Shown one piece after another: positions 1 through 6,482 of a stretch of DNA of 15,368 nt (its first letter is position 1; the number at the start of each line of letters is the position of its first letter). Source of the DNA: Minisyncoccota bacterium (GTDB lineage: Bacteria; Patescibacteriota; Minisyncoccia; Phycocordibacterales; GCA-2747955); the NCBI GenBank assembly GCA_938010795.1, contig CALLVB010000092.1, forward strand, positions 1 through 15,368, read 5' to 3'. The notes under the pieces were generated by a model. The model saw only the letters and a program-made list of their open reading frames with translations. It had not been told where the DNA came from and made no database searches. Made by a program: the position numbers and the translations under genes.

Positions 1-2
1 AG

Positions 3-296
3 TGGGGAGTAGAAGAGGCAGATACTACAACGGGAGATGAAGAGCCACAAGACGAAGATGTGGTCGTAAAGAAAGGACCAAAAGCAATCATTTCTAGGTT
101 TAAGGGTCTTGGAGAAATGGATGCAAAAGAACTCTTTGATACAACTATGGATAAGAATCAACGGATCCTCAAACAAGTTACTATTGATGATGGCGCAGCA
201 GCAGATGCTGTATTTGATACATTGATGGGATCAGAAGTGGCACCACGAAAAGCGTTTATTGTAGCTAATGCCAAGCTTGCCGAGATCGACCTGTAG
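3..296 (+). CDS. gyrB: DNA gyrase subunit B, C-terminal end (partial)
   Basis: This is the 3' end of a type IIA topoisomerase B subunit; the 5' part lies outside the window. The open frame runs from base 3 to a TAG at 294-296. It carries the conserved SRFKGLGEM segment followed by a TTMD motif and the LMGSEVAPRKAFI tail that ends GyrB/ParE proteins after the Toprim domain. In the family this region helps bind GyrA and DNA and completes the supercoiling enzyme. Just before the conserved block the frame encodes a very acidic stretch (EEAD...GDEEPQDED), probably a loop inserted in the Toprim/tail region. GyrB is preferred over ParE because of the RFKGLGEM-to-tail arrangement, but the two cannot be fully separated from this fragment. 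No terminator follows the stop; a new promoter starts within 10 bases. Confidence 0.9.
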   Translation, partial: WGVEEADTTTGDEEPQDEDVVVKKGPKAIISRFKGLGEMDAKELFDTTMDKNQRILKQVTIDDGAAADAVFDTLMGSEVAPRKAFIVANAKLAEIDL

Positions 297-305
297 TTTA
301 AATAC

Positions 306-334
306 TTGACAAATATATTTTATTATGTAATAAT
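306..334 (+). promoter_or_regulatory. Promoter for the 335-674 transcript
   Basis: A perfect -35 TTGACA (306-311) is followed after 17 bases by AATAAT (329-334), preceded by TG one base upstream (extended -10). Predicted start is near base 340. It lies only 9 bases after the gyrB stop and far (about 390 bases) from the next ATG, so it most likely drives a non-coding RNA. Confidence 0.65.
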
Positions 335-337
335 GAT

Positions 338-674
338 TTTTGTAGGGACATTCTTCCTTACTGATCACTATAGGAGTCGCATATGAGACTCGGTACAACA
401 CTTCCATTTCGTTAACTTAACAAGTTGATGGCTGGTTACCGTAAACCGAACTCAATTCGCATCCAACATCTCAGGAAACTGAGAAAACACAATTATGATA
501 AGTAGCACACGTTTCAACCTTGTATCTTCGGACTCAAGGAAGTAGCTCCCCACATATTGGAGCAAAAAGAGCGTCCCGCACTATCACCAAACAGGGACCC
601 GATCAATACTTCGTTGTTAGGCACATGTGCTGAGAACAAAGTTGAGATGGGTCCATTTTGTTTACCCAAATTTT
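338..674 (+). ncRNA. Unidentified structured RNA in the gyrB-fba gap
   Basis: No credible protein gene lies in this 430-base gap, but potential RNA helices are dense. They include GAGTC/GACTC (373-377 with 386-390), AACTT/AAGTT (414-418 with 422-426), GGTT/AACC (434-437 with 444-447), and CTCAG-GAAA-CTGAG (470-483). CCTTG/CAAGG (518-522 with 535-539) is capped by C-UUCG-G. Others are GCTCC/GGAGC (545-549 with 559-563), GTCCC/GGGAC (573-577 with 594-598), and the competing GGACCC/GGGTCC (595-600 with 649-654) enclosing a GCACATGTGC palindrome. A weak terminator may be TGGGT/ACCCA (648-652 with 664-668) plus TTTT. I checked by eye for RNase P RNA (GAGGAAAGUCC core), tmRNA (tRNA-like ends, tag reading frame), SRP RNA and 6S signatures and saw none. 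It could be a divergent member of a known class, or a long leader of fba. Ends are approximate. Confidence 0.45.
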
Positions 675-682
675 GATATAAT
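674..682 (+). promoter_or_regulatory. Extended -10 promoter upstream of fba
   Basis: TG-A-TATAAT at 674-682 is a full extended -10 element. The -35 region is poor (CATTTT/TTTTGT around 655-661). A transcript starting near 689 would give fba a 38-base leader without a visible Shine-Dalgarno sequence. Confidence 0.5.
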
Positions 683-691
683 ACAAATATA

Positions 692-720
692 TTTACCTGC
701 ATAATAAACACACGTATAGA
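692..720 (+). promoter_or_regulatory. Second fba promoter, leaderless type
   Basis: TTTACC (692-697), 17-base spacer, TATAGA (715-720), then only 6 bases to the fba ATG. This spacing puts the transcription start at or next to the start codon, giving a leaderless mRNA, as seen at several other genes in the window. Confidence 0.4.
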
Positions 721-726
721 AATACT

Positions 727-1614
727 ATGAACACACTTACACTACAAGATATTCCATCATTACGAGCTGCAGTCCAATGGGCTGAAGAGAAACAAGTTGC
801 CCTAGGGCATTTTAATGTCTCAGACTCAACACAGGTTCACGCAATTGTTGAAGCTGCGATGGAACTGAATGTGCCAATTGTACTTGGTACATCTGGAGGA
901 GAGAGAGACTTTATTGGAGTACAGGCGGTAGTAGGTATTGTACGTGCTCTCAGGGAGGAACATAATTACCCAATTTTCCTAAACGCAGATCATACATATT
1001 CGTATGAGGGAGTGGTAGAGGCAATTGATGCTGGGTATGATGCAGTAATTTTCGACTCAACAAAGGTTGGACACGATAAAAACTTAGAAATCACTAAAAA
1101 GTGTGTCGAGTATGCACGTAATTGTGGGAGAGATGTCTTAGTGGAGGCTGAAATGGGTAACATCGGAGCATCATCTTCTATGTGGGATGAAGCACCAGCA
1201 GAAGTGGATGATGATGTACTGACTGATCCAGCGATGCTTAAGCGATTTGTCGAAGAGACAGGAGTTGATTTGATTGCACCAGCAGTTGGAAACCTACATG
1301 GAATGTCAAAGGATGGTCGAAATCCAGAACTTAATATCGAGCGGATCAAAGAACTTCGAAAGGAAGGAGGGGTACCGATGGTATTACATGGTGGGTCAGG
1401 AATTTCAGACGCTGATTTTAAAGAAGCAATTGCATCAGGGATGTCTACTGTTCACATCAATACAGAGATCAGATTTGCGTATCATGCAGGTATTCGAGAC
1501 TTCATCGCAGAGAATCCAGATTCAATTGCACCATATAGGTATATGGATGCAGGGAAGCAGGCAATGAAAGAAGTCGTTCTCAAGCGACTACGACTATTTA
1601 CTATGATGGATTAG
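727..1614 (+). CDS. fba: Class II fructose-bisphosphate aldolase
   Basis: Cleaves fructose 1,6-bisphosphate into dihydroxyacetone phosphate and glyceraldehyde 3-phosphate (and the reverse) in glycolysis/gluconeogenesis, in the cytosol. At 295 residues it is a normal-sized class II, Zn-dependent enzyme. The landmarks are in order: GHFNVSD near residue 27, NADHTYSYE (86-94, catalytic Asp88 and zinc His89), VEAEMGNIG (139-147, with Glu140/142), AVGNLHG (186-192, His191), VLHGGSGIS (219-227, zinc His221) and the phosphate-binding VHINTEIR (242-249). Start ATG 727 is chosen because the N-terminal helix aligns with the family and a -10 box ends 6 bases upstream; there is no SD sequence. The acidic EVDDDVLTDP insertion near 159-168 replaces the glycine-rich loop of some homologs. 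A tagatose-bisphosphate aldolase function is the main alternative within the same superfamily. Confidence 0.93.
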   Translation: MNTLTLQDIPSLRAAVQWAEEKQVALGHFNVSDSTQVHAIVEAAMELNVPIVLGTSGGERDFIGVQAVVGIVRALREEHNYPIFLNADHTYSYEGVVEAIDAGYDAVIFDSTKVGHDKNLEITKKCVEYARNCGRDVLVEAEMGNIGASSSMWDEAPAEVDDDVLTDPAMLKRFVEETGVDLIAPAVGNLHGMSKDGRNPELNIERIKELRKEGGVPMVLHGGSGISDADFKEAIASGMSTVHINTEIRFAYHAGIRDFIAENPDSIAPYRYMDAGKQAMKEVVLKRLRLFTMMD

Positions 1615-1616
1615 TA

Positions 1617-1644
1617 TTGACTTTATATATATTTTAAGTATAAT
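1617..1644 (+). promoter_or_regulatory. Promoter of the 1651 gene, leaderless type
   Basis: TTGACT (1617-1622), 16-base spacer, perfect TATAAT (1639-1644). Only 6 bases separate the -10 box from ATG 1651, so the predicted start point is the A of the start codon. It begins directly after the fba stop; no terminator separates the two genes. Confidence 0.7.
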
Positions 1645-1650
1645 ATATAC

Positions 1651-1962
1651 ATGAAAGAAACTTATAATGCATACAAAGGAATAGAGCATGCTGAAAGGGA
1701 GGTATACGGAGATGTTGGAGAATCATCATTTGAGAACACTCTTAACAAGGCACTTAACGGTGCCGCAACAGTAATTTCTAACAACAGAGAGGCTCTCAGT
1801 GGTTTTACCGAACAGATTACAGACGCAAAGAATATGACTGAATTAGAAGCGATTAGTTTAGCAGCGGACTATAATGATGTATTTGAAGATATGCCATCAG
1901 CAATGGTTAAGGCAGTAGCTATCGTGCTCGAACAAGAGAGGGGTCTGTCAGCTGCAGCATAG
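1651..1962 (+). CDS. Small acidic hypothetical protein, 103 aa
   Basis: Not recognised. A 103-residue acidic protein that reads as largely alpha-helical, with many Ala, Glu and Asn and no Cys or Trp. There is no signal peptide or membrane segment, so a cytosolic location is likely. The strong TATAAT promoter 6 bases before the ATG is the best evidence that it is a real gene, probably translated from a leaderless mRNA. The gene lies 36 bases after fba and 41 bases before another small acidic gene, but each has its own possible promoter. A link to aldolase is not implied. Function unknown. Confidence 0.7.
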   Translation: MKETYNAYKGIEHAEREVYGDVGESSFENTLNKALNGAATVISNNREALSGFTEQITDAKNMTELEAISLAADYNDVFEDMPSAMVKAVAIVLEQERGLSAAA

Positions 1963-1963
1963 T

Positions 1964-1993
1964 TTGTGATAGAATTTAAAAATAAAGTAATAA
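1964..1993 (+). promoter_or_regulatory. Possible promoter of the 2004 gene
   Basis: TTGTGA (1964-1969), 18-base spacer, TAATAA (1988-1993) in a very AT-rich gap. The -10 box ends 10 bases before ATG 2004, again predicting a very short leader or none. Weaker than the neighbouring promoter at 1617. Confidence 0.4.
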
Positions 1994-2003
1994 TAAAAAA
2001 TAT

Positions 2004-2228
2004 ATGGGATTTGAAAAAATGGATAGAGCAGAAGATGTCTTAGAAAGTCTTTCTGCGCAACAGATAGCAAAAGACGAAAAAGCATTAGCAGAAAAAATCG
2101 AAGCGGATGCTCAAAAGATTGCTGAAGATTTAGGTCTTGACCTTAATAACGTAGATAACAACGTAGTTGAGATGGCTCCAAAAAAGTTTGCTTCAGAAAC
2201 AGAATTGGACTTTGACCAAGCAGCATAG
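2004..2228 (+). CDS. Small acidic helical hypothetical protein, 74 aa
   Basis: Not recognised. A 74-residue, strongly charged protein. The first 45 residues (DRAEDVLESLSAQQIAKDEK and onward) look like one long amphipathic helix, rich in Ala, Glu, Lys and Asp. The tail is acidic (ETELDFDQAA). No Cys, Trp, signal or membrane segment is present. The evidence for a real gene is the short AT-rich upstream gap with a plausible -10 box and the perfect hairpin terminator 20 bases after the stop. An internal ATG at 2019 (residue 6) is an alternative start. Function unknown; the ordinary charge pattern could suit a small nucleoid- or protein-binding factor, but that is speculation. Confidence 0.65.
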   Translation: MGFEKMDRAEDVLESLSAQQIAKDEKALAEKIEADAQKIAEDLGLDLNNVDNNVVEMAPKKFASETELDFDQAA

Positions 2229-2245
2229 TATTCATACAAAGATAC

Positions 2246-2277
2246 AAACAAAGCAACCGAGAGGTTGCTTTGTTTTT
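2246..2277. terminator. Bidirectional terminator
   Basis: A perfect stem, ACAAAGCAACC (2248-2258) with GGTTGCTTTGT (2263-2273), has a GAGA loop and is followed by T-runs on the plus strand and A-runs before it (T-runs on the minus strand). It sits between the convergent 2004 gene and the aminotransferase, and can serve both. Confidence 0.9.
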
Positions 2278-2279
2278 AT

Positions 2280-3578
2280 TTAACTTTTTAAGTAAGCAGT
2301 AATTGATTCAGTGATGGTATTGAGGAGTATAGTGAATCTTTCGTCATCTGGTTCTAGAAGGGTCATCCGGAACCCATAAAGATTTGAATTAAAACCTGAG
2401 AGGGGAACCACACAAATTCCAGTCGCCGCCATTAAATAATATACAAATCGTTTGTCTGGTGACATGTTGTTCACTTTCTCTTCAGTGAATAATCGGACCT
2501 TGTTATCTGTAATATTTAAGGTTTGTTTAGTATGTAATGCTCCTTCATCAAATACAACCGAAAAATAGAATGCTCCCTCAGGTTTAGGTGCTGTTACACC
2601 TGCTACTTTACGTAAAGCAGTATAGGCTTCTGTTGCACGTCTTTTATATTGTTCAGATTGAGCTTGTAAGTGTGGTTTATATCGTTCGTCATTGAAAATA
2701 ATAGGGAGGGCTTGTTGAGGCAGTGTAGTAGCGCATACCTGTAACATCTTTGCATTAAAAAGGGAGGTGACGTACTCATCAAATACAGAATCTACTTTCC
2801 TATTGTGAAACTCAATCCATCCACACCTGGATCCTGGCCATGGGATTTCCTTAGAGAGACCTCGCATAACAAGGGCTGGTACATCATCGCCGATGAGCTC
2901 ATATATTGAAACAAATGGCTCATTCCCGTAGGTGAGGTTTGCATAAATTTCATCAGAGATAATAAAGAGATCAAATTCTCGAGCCAAAGAAACGATCTGT
3001 TCTAAGATTGCTTTGGGATAAACCATTCCTGTTGGGTTGTCTGGATTAATGATTAAAATTCCAGAGATTGCGGGATTATATTTAATTTTATTTCGCAGAT
3101 CATCAATGTCTGGCAACCAATTTTTATGAGGATTCAGGGTGTAGGTAATATGATCAGAGCCTGAATGTGCCGCTTCGGCAGAAGAATGAGTTGGATACGC
3201 TGGATTCGGTCCAATGACCTTAGAGTTTTGATTAAGATATGAATATACAATAGAGATTGCATCTCCCAGCCCATTAAAGAATAAGATGTCATCAGTTGAG
3301 AGTGTGCACCCTGCTTTTGTACGCATATCAACAATAGTTTGCCTGGCGTCTGTGATACCTGCAGTAGGTGAGTATCCAAAAGACGTATCGTCAGCAACAA
3401 CATTTTGGACAATCTCTTTAATCCATAAAGGGAGAGTTACTCCTTTGGCGATCGGGTCACCAATATTTTCCCAAATAATATCTACCCCAAGAGAAGATAG
3501 GTGATGAGCATCTTTAACAATCCCACGGATTTCGTATGTCAGTGCGTCGGCACCCGGATGAACAATGTTATTTCTCAT
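2280..3578 (-). CDS. PLP-dependent class I/II aminotransferase
   Basis: A fold-type I aminotransferase, 432 residues from ATG 3578, probably acting on alanine, aspartate or similar amino acids with 2-oxoglutarate/pyruvate in the cytosol. Visible landmarks are the N-terminal NIGDP (38-42) and FGYSPTAG (67-74). NPDNPTG (178-184) supplies the Asn that contacts PLP. SDEIY (208-212) has the Asp that pairs with the pyridine nitrogen, and LSK (241-243) the Schiff-base Lys243, followed by PGSRCGW. A C-terminal FRMTLLEP has the Arg that usually binds the substrate carboxylate. The open frame extends upstream to 3602, but that would start inside the valS terminator. ATG 3578 lies 9 bases after an extended -10 box (minus strand, TGTTATACT at 3588-3596) and is preferred. 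Substrate cannot be told from sequence alone. Confidence 0.9.
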   Translation of the reverse strand: MRNNIVHPGADALTYEIRGIVKDAHHLSSLGVDIIWENIGDPIAKGVTLPLWIKEIVQNVVADDTSFGYSPTAGITDARQTIVDMRTKAGCTLSTDDILFFNGLGDAISIVYSYLNQNSKVIGPNPAYPTHSSAEAAHSGSDHITYTLNPHKNWLPDIDDLRNKIKYNPAISGILIINPDNPTGMVYPKAILEQIVSLAREFDLFIISDEIYANLTYGNEPFVSIYELIGDDVPALVMRGLSKEIPWPGSRCGWIEFHNRKVDSVFDEYVTSLFNAKMLQVCATTLPQQALPIIFNDERYKPHLQAQSEQYKRRATEAYTALRKVAGVTAPKPEGAFYFSVVFDEGALHTKQTLNITDNKVRLFTEEKVNNMSPDKRFVYYLMAATGICVVPLSGFNSNLYGFRMTLLEPDDERFTILLNTITESITAYLKS

Positions 3579-3587
3579 AGTTTTTGA

Positions 3588-3596
3588 AGTATAACA
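3588..3596 (-). promoter_or_regulatory. Aminotransferase promoter, overlapping the valS terminator
   Basis: Minus-strand TG-T-TATACT (extended -10), with 9 bases to ATG 3578. The element overlaps the last bases of the terminator stem of the upstream gene valS, so the -35 region lies in the hairpin itself. Predicts an almost leaderless mRNA. Confidence 0.55.
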
Positions 3597-3626
3597 AAAC
3601 ACGTTCCGAAAGGAACGTGTTTTGTT
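3593..3626. terminator. Terminator of valS
   Basis: A 15-bp perfect stem (3593-3607 with 3612-3626) encloses GAAA on the plus strand and TTTC on the minus strand. It starts 4 bases after the valS stop on the minus strand. The stem ends are themselves rich in T/A, giving a U-tract in the minus direction. Confidence 0.9.
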
Positions 3627-3630
3627 GTTA

Positions 3631-5757
3631 TTATTTCCAGTTTTCGATCATGAGGAGTGTTTTATTCTCTTTTGGATAATCTTTCCAAATCTCTTCTGTG
3701 ATAAATGGCATGAATGGATGAGCAATCTTTAAGATACCTTCAAGAATACTGTGGAGCATTGCTTGTTTTGAGGCTTTGTCTTCAGGTGTTGTTTCATCTG
3801 ACAGTGCAGACTTTGTGGATTCGAGAACCTCATTTGCAAAGGTAGTCCACACATAGTGATATACCTTCTCAGCTGCAAGGTGCGGTCGGTACTGTTCAAT
3901 ATCTGAGGCTATTTCATCTCGTGTTGTATTGAACGCATCGATATGTTTCTGGTCTTCTTCTGAGATTGCTACAGCGGCTGTGTGATCAAAATCTTCTAGA
4001 CTTGTATATACAAACCTTGCTATGTTCCACAGTTTGTTTGCAAACTTTTTGTAGGCCCGTACTTTATCTTCAGAGAGAGGCATATCTGATCCCGGTGGGT
4101 TTGCGACAACAAAGGCCATCCGCATTGCGTCTGTTCCAAAGTCTTGTGCTAGTTCAATAGGTGACATAACGTTTCCTTTTGATTTAGACATCTTTACTCC
4201 TTTTTTATCTAACACCATCCCATGGAAGTAAATATCTCTAAACGGAACCTCACCTGTTAGGTACAGTCCAAACATGATCATTCGGGGAACCCATTTAAAT
4301 ACCAAGTCAGCTCCCGTCTCCATAACATTAGTAGGGTAGTATTCCATATCGTTTCCATCAGGATACCCAAGTGTCATCAGCGGCCATTGTCCAGAAGAAA
4401 ACCACGTATCAAATGTATCTGGGTCCTGTGTCCAACCTTCACCTTCGGGTTTTTCTCTAGAAACAATAATTTCCTCATTACCTTCCACATCAGCTTTAAT
4501 CCATGCTGGAATTTGGATACCCCATACAATCTGACGAGAGATGTTCCAGTCTTGTGGATGTTCCATCCAATGTCGGAAGGTTTTTTCGTATTGTTTTGTT
4601 ACAAAGGAATATTCACCTTTGTCCAGAGACTCAAGCGTCATCGCTGCTAGCTTGTCCATCTTAACGTACCATTGGTCTTTGATTTGTGGTTCAACCACTA
4701 CACCAGTTCGCTCACACAAACGGACCGCATGCTCATATTCTTCATCAATCTTTACAGCCAACCCTTTCTCTTCTAGTTTTTTTACAATCTCGGGACGAGC
4801 AATATGAATTTTTGTTCCTGCAAATTCTCCTGCAATAGGAAGTAGTTTTCCATCCCAATCAATAATTTGTTCAACAGGGAGGTCGTATTTTTGAGCGAGT
4901 TCAAAGTCAACTTGTGAGTGCCATGGTGTGATTGTCATTGCACCTGTTCCAAGTTCCATATCAGCAACTTCATCTTTAATCAAAGTTGCTTTAATTGGTC
5001 CATTAATCCACTCTACTTCAAACTCTTGCATATGGTCATACTCAGCATATCGCGCGTCATCTGGGTGTACCACGATATATTTGTCTGCAAATTTAGTTTC
5101 AGGACGAGAAGTACCAATTACAAATGGCCCATATTGAAAATAGTAAAAGGGGTCTTTTCTCTGTTCAAACTTAGTCTCAATATCAGAAAGAGAGGTTTGG
5201 AATTTTGGGTTCCAGTGGATCGACCTCTTTCCTCGATAGACCATCCCGTCATTAAACATCTTAATAAACGTATCTTGGACACGAGATACCACATCAGGCT
5301 GTAGTGTAAACGTATTTCGTGACCAGTCACAAGAAATACCAAGTTTTTTAAGATCGGATTCAGTGATATGTTTGTTTTCCATTACAAAATCATAAATTTC
5401 GTTATACAGATCTTGCCTGTCCATTCCAAATCTTGATCGCCCCTCTTTTTGTAGTTTTTTTTCAAATACCCCTTGGGTTTCAAAACCAGCGTGGTCAGAA
5501 CCAGGGAGAAAGAGCGTTTTTTTACCAGTCATTCGGTGGTAACGAGTCATGATGTCTTTGAGTGTCATGTCTGTACCGTGCCCTGCGTGTAGCCGCCCAT
5601 TAGCATTTGGAGGAGGCATAATAATGCAGTACGTCTCATCTCGTTCTCCCGGCAGGTTATCAGGGTTAAAAAAACCAGAGTCTTCCCATGTTTTGTATAA
5701 CGAATCTTCATAATCCGAGGAGTTGTATGGTGATAGGTACTTGTCTGGTAGTTGCAT
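3631..5757 (-). CDS. valS: Valyl-tRNA synthetase, short form
   Basis: Class I synthetase that charges tRNA-Val with valine. The HIGH motif appears as HAGH (residues 57-60) in PPPNANGRLHAGH. LPGSDHAGFETQ follows near 84-95. The CP1 editing domain starts around TSRPET (216-221; TTRPET in most homologs). NISRQIVWGIQIPAW and DTWFSSGQWP are typical of ValRS over IleRS and LeuRS, and KMSKS is intact at 522-526. After it comes the anticodon-binding helical domain, ending at MIENWK. At 708 residues the protein is far shorter than the usual 850-950; the C-terminal tRNA-binding coiled coil is absent and several loops are trimmed. The stop is followed at once by a strong terminator, so this is a natural end rather than a frameshift. 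No SD sequence precedes ATG 5757; a TAACAA box lies 6 bases upstream but is weak. Confidence 0.93.
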   Translation of the reverse strand: MQLPDKYLSPYNSSDYEDSLYKTWEDSGFFNPDNLPGERDETYCIIMPPPNANGRLHAGHGTDMTLKDIMTRYHRMTGKKTLFLPGSDHAGFETQGVFEKKLQKEGRSRFGMDRQDLYNEIYDFVMENKHITESDLKKLGISCDWSRNTFTLQPDVVSRVQDTFIKMFNDGMVYRGKRSIHWNPKFQTSLSDIETKFEQRKDPFYYFQYGPFVIGTSRPETKFADKYIVVHPDDARYAEYDHMQEFEVEWINGPIKATLIKDEVADMELGTGAMTITPWHSQVDFELAQKYDLPVEQIIDWDGKLLPIAGEFAGTKIHIARPEIVKKLEEKGLAVKIDEEYEHAVRLCERTGVVVEPQIKDQWYVKMDKLAAMTLESLDKGEYSFVTKQYEKTFRHWMEHPQDWNISRQIVWGIQIPAWIKADVEGNEEIIVSREKPEGEGWTQDPDTFDTWFSSGQWPLMTLGYPDGNDMEYYPTNVMETGADLVFKWVPRMIMFGLYLTGEVPFRDIYFHGMVLDKKGVKMSKSKGNVMSPIELAQDFGTDAMRMAFVVANPPGSDMPLSEDKVRAYKKFANKLWNIARFVYTSLEDFDHTAAVAISEEDQKHIDAFNTTRDEIASDIEQYRPHLAAEKVYHYVWTTFANEVLESTKSALSDETTPEDKASKQAMLHSILEGILKIAHPFMPFITEEIWKDYPKENKTLLMIENWK

Positions 5758-5823
5758 AATATTTTGTTACAGATTTAGATTTTATTATTGATGATTTTAT
5801 CACACACTTATTAAAAGAGACCT

Positions 5824-5852
5824 TTGGAATCTTTCCTAAAAGCAAGTATAGT
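5824..5852 (+). promoter_or_regulatory. Promoter of twin cassette A
   Basis: TTGGAA (5824-5829), 17-base spacer, TATAGT (5847-5852). The block AAGTATAGTAGAAGGAGAG (5844-5862) is identical to 6437-6455 in front of the second cassette. A small inverted repeat GGAA-TCT-TTCC (5826-5836) overlaps the -35 end and could be an operator half-match of the one at 6417. Confidence 0.75.
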
Positions 5853-5880
5853 AGAAGGAGAGATTGAACTTTTATCACTA

Positions 5881-5886
5881 AGGAGG
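5881..5886 (+). promoter_or_regulatory. Strong Shine-Dalgarno site deciding start 5892
   Basis: AGGAGG lies 5 bases before ATG 5892. This is a textbook ribosome site, in contrast with the leaderless-type starts of the surrounding housekeeping genes, and it fixes the start of this gene. Confidence 0.85.
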
Positions 5887-5891
5887 ATGAG

Positions 5892-6335
5892 ATGAAATCA
5901 ATGAATTTGATAAAACACGCGAATGACAATGAGAATATCTTGAGACCAGACATATTCAAATCATATGTTGATGTCGTGTTTCAGGTGAATACTGCAGAAG
6001 ACTGCATGATGACTCAAAAAATATACATCGGTCCATTCGCGAATCATTTGGAGGCTGAGGTCTGGTTGCGTAAATTCAGAAACCGGTTCGATGCAGTGTG
6101 GCCGTTTGGTATGGCATATGGATCTGATTCGTATTCGTGCCTTATTGTTGATGCTATTCCAGCACCAGCACATGTAGTGGAGGAGATGATACACGTCATT
6201 ATAGGTTCACCGCAGAACTATGAGACCTCTGAAATGATGGTAAGACTACCCAAACATATTGAAAGTATGTTCTGTAGGTTACATACGGAAAGATACACAG
6301 AGGGTCTTGAAGAACCAGAAGGAGGCGCGCCATGA
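5892..6335 (+). CDS. Cassette A hypothetical protein, 147 aa (GPF-motif paralog)
   Basis: Not recognised. A 147-residue soluble-looking protein with no signal peptide or membrane helix. Residues 23-58 (KSY...V...AE...IGPF.NH..AE.W) align with residues 20-54 of the 6483 product with one gap, showing common ancestry; both also carry an Asn/Asp-rich N-terminus (NDNEN here). The strand-GPF-helix pattern resembles the start of SPOR-like repeats, but only one such motif is present, so this is a shape comparison and not an assignment. It has three Cys (38, 103-104 region and near 128). The promoter, AGGAGG ribosome site and terminator are all clear, so expression is likely. The last codons (GGC GCG CCA TGA) form the left arm of the terminator. 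Probable accessory gene of unknown role. Confidence 0.8.
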   Translation: MKSMNLIKHANDNENILRPDIFKSYVDVVFQVNTAEDCMMTQKIYIGPFANHLEAEVWLRKFRNRFDAVWPFGMAYGSDSYSCLIVDAIPAPAHVVEEMIHVIIGSPQNYETSEMMVRLPKHIESMFCRLHTERYTEGLEEPEGGAP

Positions 6336-6348
6336 GATGCGCCTTTTT
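6323..6348 (+). terminator. Terminator A, overlapping the stop codon
   Basis: AGGCGC (6323-6328) pairs with GCGCCT (6339-6344), then TTTTT. The left arm is coding (final Gly-Ala codons) and the stop TGA 6333-6335 is in the loop. The 20-base core (6324-6343) matches the terminator of cassette B at 18 of 20 positions. Confidence 0.85.
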
Positions 6349-6416
6349 ACATGATTATTTTTATAGAGCTGGAAAAAGTATGAGACTAGTTCTGTTCTGT
6401 AGTAAACAAAAATAAG

Positions 6417-6445
6417 TTGGATATTTGTATCCAAAGAAGTATAGT
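6417..6445 (+). promoter_or_regulatory. Promoter and palindromic operator of twin cassette B
   Basis: TTGGAT (6417-6422), 17-base spacer, TATAGT (6440-6445). A perfect inverted repeat TTGGATA-TTTG-TATCCAA (6417-6434) covers the -35 box and part of the spacer, where a repressor could block polymerase. The downstream AAGTATAGTAGAAGGAGAG (6437-6455) is identical to cassette A. Confidence 0.75.
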
Positions 6446-6482
6446 AGAAGGAGAGTCTACACGTTGTTAAGAGGAGAGTAAG

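Noticed and set aside
338..674. RNase P RNA or tmRNA in the gyrB-fba gap
   Set aside because: Size would fit, but the GAGGAAAGUCC core of RNase P RNA and the tRNA-like ends and tag frame of tmRNA are not found on either strand. The GGAGCAA resemblance near 559-565 is too short to count.
514..711. Minus-strand open frame of 65 codons in the gyrB-fba gap
   Set aside because: It covers the structured RNA and fba promoter region, has no ribosome site or promoter on that strand, and its sequence resembles no protein.
3579..3602. Longer N-terminus for the aminotransferase (start at 3602)
   Set aside because: Would place the start codon in the valS terminator and upstream of the apparent -10 box; family alignment starts at ATG 3578.
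4918..5304. Plus-strand open frame of 128 codons inside valS
   Set aside because: Antisense to the ValRS editing region, which is strongly conserved; no signals of its own.
5763..5880. CRISPR or tandem repeat array around the twin cassettes
   Set aside because: The repeats are promoter and terminator copies at gene spacing; there are no regular short direct repeats with spacers anywhere in the window.
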